Origin: Hungatella sp. UBA5385
GTDB lineage: Bacteria > Bacillota > Clostridia > Lachnospirales > Lachnospiraceae
NCBI GenBank assembly: GCA_002409995.1
Contig: DHOR01000029.1
Span: 21,765 to 69,811 of the forward strand
Direction of reading: 5' to 3'
Length of the DNA: 48,047 bases
The position numbers and the translations under genes were made by a program. The notes beneath the pieces are model-generated. The model did no database searches and had not been told where the DNA came from. It saw nothing but the letters and a program-made list of their open reading frames with translations. Positions 43,843 to 48,047 of the stretch are shown piece after piece. The stretch's first letter is position 1. Each line of letters starts with the position of its first letter.

Positions 43843-44037
43843 ATGATGGCAACTTCAAGTATAACGAAAAACTTTGTTATTACAGGTGAGAGCAAGGTAG
43901 AGGCATTTGCAGATGCAATTGAGAAGTCTGCTAATACTTACACGCCTCGGAGACAGGTATCAGCAAGGCAACTGAGCGAACCAGATGAAATTAGAAATTT
44001 GATGTCACAGGTAAAGAGGAAGAAGACGAATGCTTAA
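43843..44037 (+). CDS. Small antitoxin-like protein
   Basis: The 64-residue protein begins with a short strand-like SSITKNFVITGES, then a helix VEAFADAIEKSAN, and ends in a basic tail (RNLMSQVKRKKTNA). It has no signal or membrane segment. SD AAAGGAGGTG 6 bases before ATG 43843 is the best in the window. Its last 8 bases overlap the start of the GNAT gene. Size, order, overlap and strong SD are those of an antitoxin placed before its toxin. I do not recognise a named antitoxin family; the toxin-antitoxin role is inferred from layout. Confidence 0.75.
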   Translation: MMATSSITKNFVITGESKVEAFADAIEKSANTYTPRRQVSARQLSEPDEIRNLMSQVKRKKTNA

Positions 44038-44638
44038 TACTGAAAAATATCTATATACGAACATTCGAAAATTTCTTGAACAAGATAAAGAAAATGATAT
44101 CGGAGAGACTGACGAGGTACTCTCCGATTTTTCTTGCCCTAGAAATAAGGATGTTGAAAATTTTTTGAAGAACAGCTCAGTAGAATTTACTAAAAAGAAC
44201 CAATCGGTTACATATTTGGTGTTTTCAAATGAAGATACAGAATTGCTTGGATACTTCACGATTGCATTGAAGCCATTAACAGTAGAAGGAAATAGGGTAA
44301 GTAATACAGTAAAGAGGAAACTGCAAAGGGTTAGTAAACTAGATGAAGTTACGCAGAGCTATACTACTTCTGCATACCTTATTGCCCAACTTGGTAAGAA
44401 CTATACTGATGGTGCCAATGAAAGAATCTCAGGTGGAGATCTTTTGGAAGTGGCTTGGACAGTTATAAAGAACCTGCAATATGAGGCTGGTGGAATGGTT
44501 GCTTTTTTGGAAGCAGAAAAGCAAGAAAAACTTCTTGGCTTTTACAAGGAGAATGGTTTTATACAATTTGGTACAAGAGAGACCCGTGATAGTAAAGGCA
44601 ATTCGCATGTATTGATTCAGCTTTTACGGTTGTTATGA
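44030..44638 (+). CDS. GNAT-family acetyltransferase (candidate toxin)
   Basis: The 202-residue protein carries GNAT core elements: a beta-strand pair (SVTYLVFSNEDTELLGYFTI ALKPL), the cofactor-side strand and loop (TTSAYLIAQLGKN), a helix (LLEVAWTVIKN), the strand GGMVAFLEAEKQEKLLGFYKENGF and the closing FIQFGTR. This pattern is seen in AtaT/TacT-like toxins that acetylate aminoacyl-tRNA, and also in housekeeping GNATs, so the target is not proven. It is translationally coupled to the 64-residue protein (ATG inside the end of that gene). A terminator at 44701 closes the module. It lies between two unrelated sugar-import loci, as expected of a mobile insertion. Confidence 0.8.
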   Translation: MLNTEKYLYTNIRKFLEQDKENDIGETDEVLSDFSCPRNKDVENFLKNSSVEFTKKNQSVTYLVFSNEDTELLGYFTIALKPLTVEGNRVSNTVKRKLQRVSKLDEVTQSYTTSAYLIAQLGKNYTDGANERISGGDLLEVAWTVIKNLQYEAGGMVAFLEAEKQEKLLGFYKENGFIQFGTRETRDSKGNSHVLIQLLRLL

Positions 44639-44700
44639 TAATTCATTCATATGTTTGATGAAGAAGGAGACTAGATTTGGTTTTAATTAGCTAGATAAGC

Positions 44701-44731
44701 AAAGACGTTCGGAAAACCGGACGTCTTTTGA
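44701..44731 (+). terminator. Terminator of the GNAT module
   Basis: AAAGACGTTCGG (44701-44712) pairs with CCGGACGTCTTT (44717-44728) over 12 bp with one G-U and an AAAA loop; short T run TTTTG. Confidence 0.75.
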
Positions 44732-44852
44732 AATATAATTTGACACATTACATTTGTGTGGATTTACGAAATGGAACAAATATTGTGCAAATAGTATAGA
44801 TTTACAAACAATCGGGATAAGAATATATGTATTTTGTTTCCTTGATCTCCCT

Positions 44853-44858
44853 TATAAT
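44853..44858 (+). promoter_or_regulatory. Possible -10 box of the third importer operon
   Basis: TATAAT 58 bases before the lipoprotein start, in the 186-base gap after the GNAT terminator. No convincing -35 is seen at 16-18 bases, so the promoter may need an activator. Low certainty. Confidence 0.3.
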
Positions 44859-44916
44859 TAACTCAGAGATAAAAAATAAACAAATATATAAAAGATCAAT
44901 GAGAGAGGGGTAAAAC

Positions 44917-46260
44917 ATGAAGAGAAAGATGATTACTGTACTTACACTGGCTATGGCCGCGGGGTTAGCATTATCAGGCTGTTCAAAATCTGCTGACTCA
45001 ACCAGCACAACTGCAAACAAGGAAAACAATCAAACAGAGGCAGAGGCAGCGGCAGCAGAGGAGAAAAAAACAATGACAGCTATGTTCCTTGGAAGCTCCC
45101 AGGATCAGGCGGTTGTTGATATCATTCAGGCGGTTACAGATGAGTTTAATGCAAATAATGACTATAACGTGGAATTCAAGTTTGAAACTTATGAAAATGA
45201 GCAGTATAAGACAAAACTTGCTACCGTTATGGCATCGAATTCTGCACCGGATGTATTTTTTACATGGAGTGCCGGTTATTTACAACCTTTTGTAGAGGGT
45301 GGGAAAGTATATGAAATCGGACCGCTGGTTGAAGGGGATCAGGAATGGAAAAGCCGCTTCAATGAAGGTGTTTTCGGTCCAGTATCATATGATGGAAAAG
45401 TTTATGCAGTGCCTCATGGACAGACCGTAGCAGCTATGTTTTATAACACTAGAATTTTTGAAGAAAATAATTTAAAGGTGCCAGGAACTTTTGATGAATT
45501 AAAACAAAGCTGTGTGACATTAAAGGAACGTGGAATCGTCCCCATTTCAGTGCCGGTAAAGGACGCTTGGATTGCAGGACAATTCCTGCAGCAGATTGCT
45601 AACGGTGCAGGTGGTATGAAATTGTTTAATGGCACTGTAGATAGTTCTTTAAAATGGAATGATGATTCCTATGTACAGGCAGGAGAACTGCTATCTGAGC
45701 TGGTAGAAATCGGAGCATTTCCAGATGGATTCCTTGGAATGACCAATGATGAAGGACGAGATTTGTTCATACAGGAAAAAGCAGCAATGTACTATATGGG
45801 GTCCTGGGATATTGGTCTGTTGTCAGCAGACGATGCTCCGGTTTCCAAGAATCTCGGTGTATTTAACATTCCGCCAAGCAATACATCTGCAGGTAATGTA
45901 GCAATCGGTGATGTGGATCAGTGTCTGGCAATCAGCAGTAACTGTTCTAATATAGATGCAGCAGCAGCTTATATCAAACTGTTTTCCGATACAGCGGCTC
46001 AGGAGGCATATGCATATAATGCAGATTATCTGCTTTCAACAAAAACAAGTCTTGACGAGAGCAAGCTGTCACCGCTGTTTATAGAAGTTAATAATATGCA
46101 GCAGGAACTCTCTGGTGTGACACCATGGCTTGATCGTGTGTTTGGAGCAGGTGAAGGTGTAGAGTTTAATAATGCTGCACAGGCAATCATAGCAGGGAAA
46201 GATTCCAAAGAACAGATGGATAATCTACAGCAGTTTGCTGAGGATAATGCATTGCGTTAA
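44917..46260 (+). CDS. Sugar-binding lipoprotein (family 1 solute-binding protein, CUT1)
   Basis: The 447-residue protein has a lipoprotein signal with lipobox LSGC, Cys22, followed by a low-complexity Ser/Thr/Asn/Glu/Ala linker, then the maltose-binding-protein fold (DIIQAVTDEFNANNDYNVEF, MASNSAPDVFFTWSAGYLQP, YAVPHGQTVAAMFYNTRIFE, FIQEKAAMYYMGSWDIGLL). It captures an oligosaccharide outside the membrane for the two permeases downstream. SD GAGAGAGGGG. The substrate is unknown; no glycosidase lies beside it in the window. The hairpin after it probably keeps its mRNA more abundant than that of the permeases. Confidence 0.93.
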   Translation: MKRKMITVLTLAMAAGLALSGCSKSADSTSTTANKENNQTEAEAAAAEEKKTMTAMFLGSSQDQAVVDIIQAVTDEFNANNDYNVEFKFETYENEQYKTKLATVMASNSAPDVFFTWSAGYLQPFVEGGKVYEIGPLVEGDQEWKSRFNEGVFGPVSYDGKVYAVPHGQTVAAMFYNTRIFEENNLKVPGTFDELKQSCVTLKERGIVPISVPVKDAWIAGQFLQQIANGAGGMKLFNGTVDSSLKWNDDSYVQAGELLSELVEIGAFPDGFLGMTNDEGRDLFIQEKAAMYYMGSWDIGLLSADDAPVSKNLGVFNIPPSNTSAGNVAIGDVDQCLAISSNCSNIDAAAAYIKLFSDTAAQEAYAYNADYLLSTKTSLDESKLSPLFIEVNNMQQELSGVTPWLDRVFGAGEGVEFNNAAQAIIAGKDSKEQMDNLQQFAEDNALR

Positions 46261-46270
46261 TCATGAAAAG

Positions 46271-46301
46271 AGGGCTGTGATAATCGCAGCCCTATCTTTT
46301 T
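46271..46301 (+). terminator. Intercistronic hairpin (partial terminator) between binding protein and permeases
   Basis: AGGGCTGTGA/TCGCAGCCCT pairs over 10 bp (one G-U) with a TAA loop, then ATCTTTTTT. The permease SD follows within 20 bases and no promoter is visible between, so it likely lets only part of transcription through. Confidence 0.75.
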
Positions 46302-46326
46302 TGAACAGCAGACAGGAGGGATTATT

Positions 46327-47208
46327 TTGGATAATATTCTGAAATCAAAAAAACATATTGTACTTTTTGTAGCACCCGCATTTTTGGTATTTGTGATATT
46401 TGGTCTGTTTCCTATTATTTATAATTTCGTACTCAGCCTGTATCGGACGGATTTAATGAGTCAAGGCGTTTTCATTGGTCTTAAGAACTATTCGAATCTG
46501 CTTCATGACAAAATATTCCTGATGAGTCTGAGAAATAATCTTTTGATGGTAGTAGGCTCCTTCCTTGCTCATATGCCCATTGCATTATTTTTGGCTAATC
46601 TATTGTTTCATAAAATAAAAGGCAGCAGTTTTTTTCAGTCAGTATTTTTTCTTCCCAGTGTTGTTTGTGGAGTTGCTGTGGGGTTGACCTGGACATTTAT
46701 ATATAATTCTGAATTCGGTATGGTGAATTCCTTACTTGATTTTTTGAATCTGGCAGGATTAAAGCATCAGTGGCTGTCCGATGAGAATACAGTTATATTT
46801 GCCATTATTGTAGTGGTAATGTGGCAGTATGTGGGATACCATATGGTGATTCAGCTTGCAGCCATGAAGAATATACCACCCTCTCTATATGAAGTAGCAG
46901 CAATTGATGGAGCCTCTAAATGGCAGCAGTTTATTCTGCTGACCCTGCCATTGATTAAACCTATATTAAAGGTTGATGCAATTTTAATTATTACCGGTTC
47001 TCTAAAGTATTTCGATTTGGTGTTTGCCATGACTGGAGGCGGACCAAGCCATGCCAGTGAGGTACTGTCCACTTATATGTATTATCAGGGATTCAGGACA
47101 ATGAAATATGGATATGCCAGCACAATTGGCAGCGTTTTGCTTATCCTTTGTGCCATTTCAATTGGTATCTGTAATGTGGCTTTCAAATCAGAAGCGGTAG
47201 AATATTAA
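46327..47208 (+). CDS. Sugar ABC importer permease (CUT1, MalF/UgpA type)
   Basis: The 293-residue protein has a first span (IVLFVAPAFLVFVIFGLFPI), six spans and the EAA loop LYEVAAIDGASKWQQFILLT. It starts with TTG behind ACAGGAGGG. It is the first permease of the importer whose lipoprotein is just upstream. Compared with the broken permease at 41317-42013 it is of the same type but clearly a different sequence. Confidence 0.93.
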   Translation: MDNILKSKKHIVLFVAPAFLVFVIFGLFPIIYNFVLSLYRTDLMSQGVFIGLKNYSNLLHDKIFLMSLRNNLLMVVGSFLAHMPIALFLANLLFHKIKGSSFFQSVFFLPSVVCGVAVGLTWTFIYNSEFGMVNSLLDFLNLAGLKHQWLSDENTVIFAIIVVVMWQYVGYHMVIQLAAMKNIPPSLYEVAAIDGASKWQQFILLTLPLIKPILKVDAILIITGSLKYFDLVFAMTGGGPSHASEVLSTYMYYQGFRTMKYGYASTIGSVLLILCAISIGICNVAFKSEAVEY

Positions 47209-47225
47209 TAAGGAGGAGCCTGGTA

Positions 47226-48047
47226 ATGAATAAACAGAAATTGATTAAAATGCTGGAATATATTATACTGATAGGATTTACAATTTTATTTTTATATCCC
47301 ATTGTGTGGCTGCTGATTAATTCATTTAAGGATGGAAAAGAGTTATTTGAGTCACCATGGGCGCTGCCTTCTAAAATCACCTTGGACAATTATATACGTG
47401 CAGTTACTGTAGGCAATATCGGTCATTATTTTTTGAATTCAGTTGTTGTGGCAGTCAGTGTGGTAGTGATTGCAACACTGCTCAGTGCCATGGCTGCCTA
47501 TGGAATTTCCAGACTGCGGTGGAAGCTGTCTGGTCTGGTGCTTTCTATTTTTCTTTTGGGAATGATGATACCGACTCATGCCACTATAGTTCCTCTGTTT
47601 TCTATTTTTAATCAACTGAAAATCAATAACACATACGCAGCTGTTATTATTCCCCATGTAGTATTTGCTATACCAATTGCGATATTGATTTTGACAGGTT
47701 TCTTTTCATCTATTCCGGTTGAAATTGAGGAGGCGGCAATTATAGATGGGAGTTCGCTGATTCATTGCTTCTTCAGGATTATATGTCCAATGGCAACATC
47801 ATCACTGGTCACAGTGGCAGTCATTACATTTATCACTGCCTGGAATGACCTGCTGTTCCCACAGATATTTTTATCAGATCCCAATATGATGACCCTTCCT
47901 GTTGGACTTACCACCTTTCAGGGAAGGTACTCTACAGATTATGTGGGCATGATTGCAGCTGTTGTAATTACTATAATTCCTAGTATAATAATATACAGTA
48001 TTTTACATAGAAAAATCATAGATGGTATGACAGCGGGGGCTGTGAAG
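47226..48047 (+). CDS. Sugar ABC importer permease (CUT1, MalG type), cut by window end
   Basis: 274 codons run to the right edge without a stop; the last residues (KIIDGMTAGAVK) show that only about one codon and the stop are missing. A first span (ILIGFTILFLYPIVWLLINS) and the EAA loop IEEAAIIDGSSLIHCFFRII are present. SD AAGGAGGAG is about 9 bases before the ATG. It is the partner of the permease 17 bases upstream. Genes further right (perhaps a glycosidase that would name the substrate) lie outside the window. Confidence 0.93.
   Translation, partial: MNKQKLIKMLEYIILIGFTILFLYPIVWLLINSFKDGKELFESPWALPSKITLDNYIRAVTVGNIGHYFLNSVVVAVSVVVIATLLSAMAAYGISRLRWKLSGLVLSIFLLGMMIPTHATIVPLFSIFNQLKINNTYAAVIIPHVVFAIPIAILILTGFFSSIPVEIEEAAIIDGSSLIHCFFRIICPMATSSLVTVAVITFITAWNDLLFPQIFLSDPNMMTLPVGLTTFQGRYSTDYVGMIAAVVITIIPSIIIYSILHRKIIDGMTAGAVK

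Noticed and set aside
44005..44259. Minus-strand frame opposite the GNAT gene as a separate gene
   Set aside because: It is fully antisense to the coupled pair, has no SD, and its composition is that of a shadow frame.

Overview
The window looks like chromosome of a gut-type, low-to-middle GC Firmicute, most likely a Lachnospiraceae (Eisenbergiella/Blautia/Hungatella-like). The reasons are AGGAGG-type ribosome binding sites, sigma-A promoters, YesM/YesN- and YesS-type regulators, LplA/LplB/YtcP-type sugar importers without their own ATPase, and a high density of intracellular glycoside hydrolases. Genus assignment is inference. No rRNA, tRNA or CRISPR array was seen, and no intact transposase.

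Region 1 (1-2935): the tail of a YesM-type sensor kinase and its YesN-type AraC response regulator, then a stand-alone Uma2-family (DUF820) nuclease-fold gene with its own promoter, 5' hairpin and terminator. A non-coding stretch follows, holding a gene remnant and copy 1 of a dispersed terminator-like repeat. Region 2 (2.9-21.1 kb): a pectin / rhamnogalacturonan-type locus. It has a GH31 enzyme, a 1059-residue Ig-like/FnIII/GH28 enzyme, two importer permeases, a solute-binding lipoprotein broken by an in-frame TAA, a YesS-like membrane AraC regulator, a GH43, a GH78 alpha-L-rhamnosidase, two decayed GH43 fragments, a GH3 enzyme and copy 2 of the repeat. Substrate assignment rests on the gene mix (GH28 + GH78 + GH43 + YesS).

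Region 3 (21.2-23.6 kb): an ECF sigma factor, a small cysteine-rich DUF3795 protein, a truncated TetR gene on the minus strand with a palindrome in front of it, a three-fold 23-bp tandem repeat, and an SDR oxidoreductase. Region 4 (23.6-27.5 kb): an RpiR-type regulator whose promoter sits inside a perfect 13-bp inverted repeat, followed by an EIICB alpha-glucoside/maltose-type PTS permease and a GH4 6-phospho-alpha-glucosidase. Together these import a disaccharide as its phosphate and hydrolyse it in the cytoplasm. Region 5 (27.6-40.1 kb): a cupin-AraC regulator, then a tightly packed set of genes behind a promoter flanked by two related palindromes: a very long GH2 enzyme, a sialate-O-acetylesterase-like SGNH esterase, GH67 alpha-glucuronidase, two permeases and a binding lipoprotein. 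This reads as an aldouronate (glucuronoxylan fragment) uptake and debranching operon.

Region 6 (40.1-43.7 kb): a GH13 alpha-glucosidase that has lost its 5' end, joined head-to-head with a sugar permease that has also lost its 5' end, at a breakpoint near 41316; then a second permease and an MBL-fold hydrolase. Region 7 (43.8-44.7 kb): a compact two-gene module, a 64-residue basic protein overlapping a GNAT acetyltransferase, with toxin-antitoxin architecture. Region 8 (44.8 kb to end): a third complete-looking CUT1-type importer (lipoprotein, intercistronic hairpin, two permeases, the last cut by the window edge).

Two themes run through the window. First, there are four importer sets but no ABC ATPase, implying a shared MsmX-type ATPase elsewhere. 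Second, there is repeated gene decay or rearrangement: the nonsense binding protein, two GH43 fragments, the TetR stub, and the GH13/permease junction. Each could be real or an assembly error, and each should be checked against reads.
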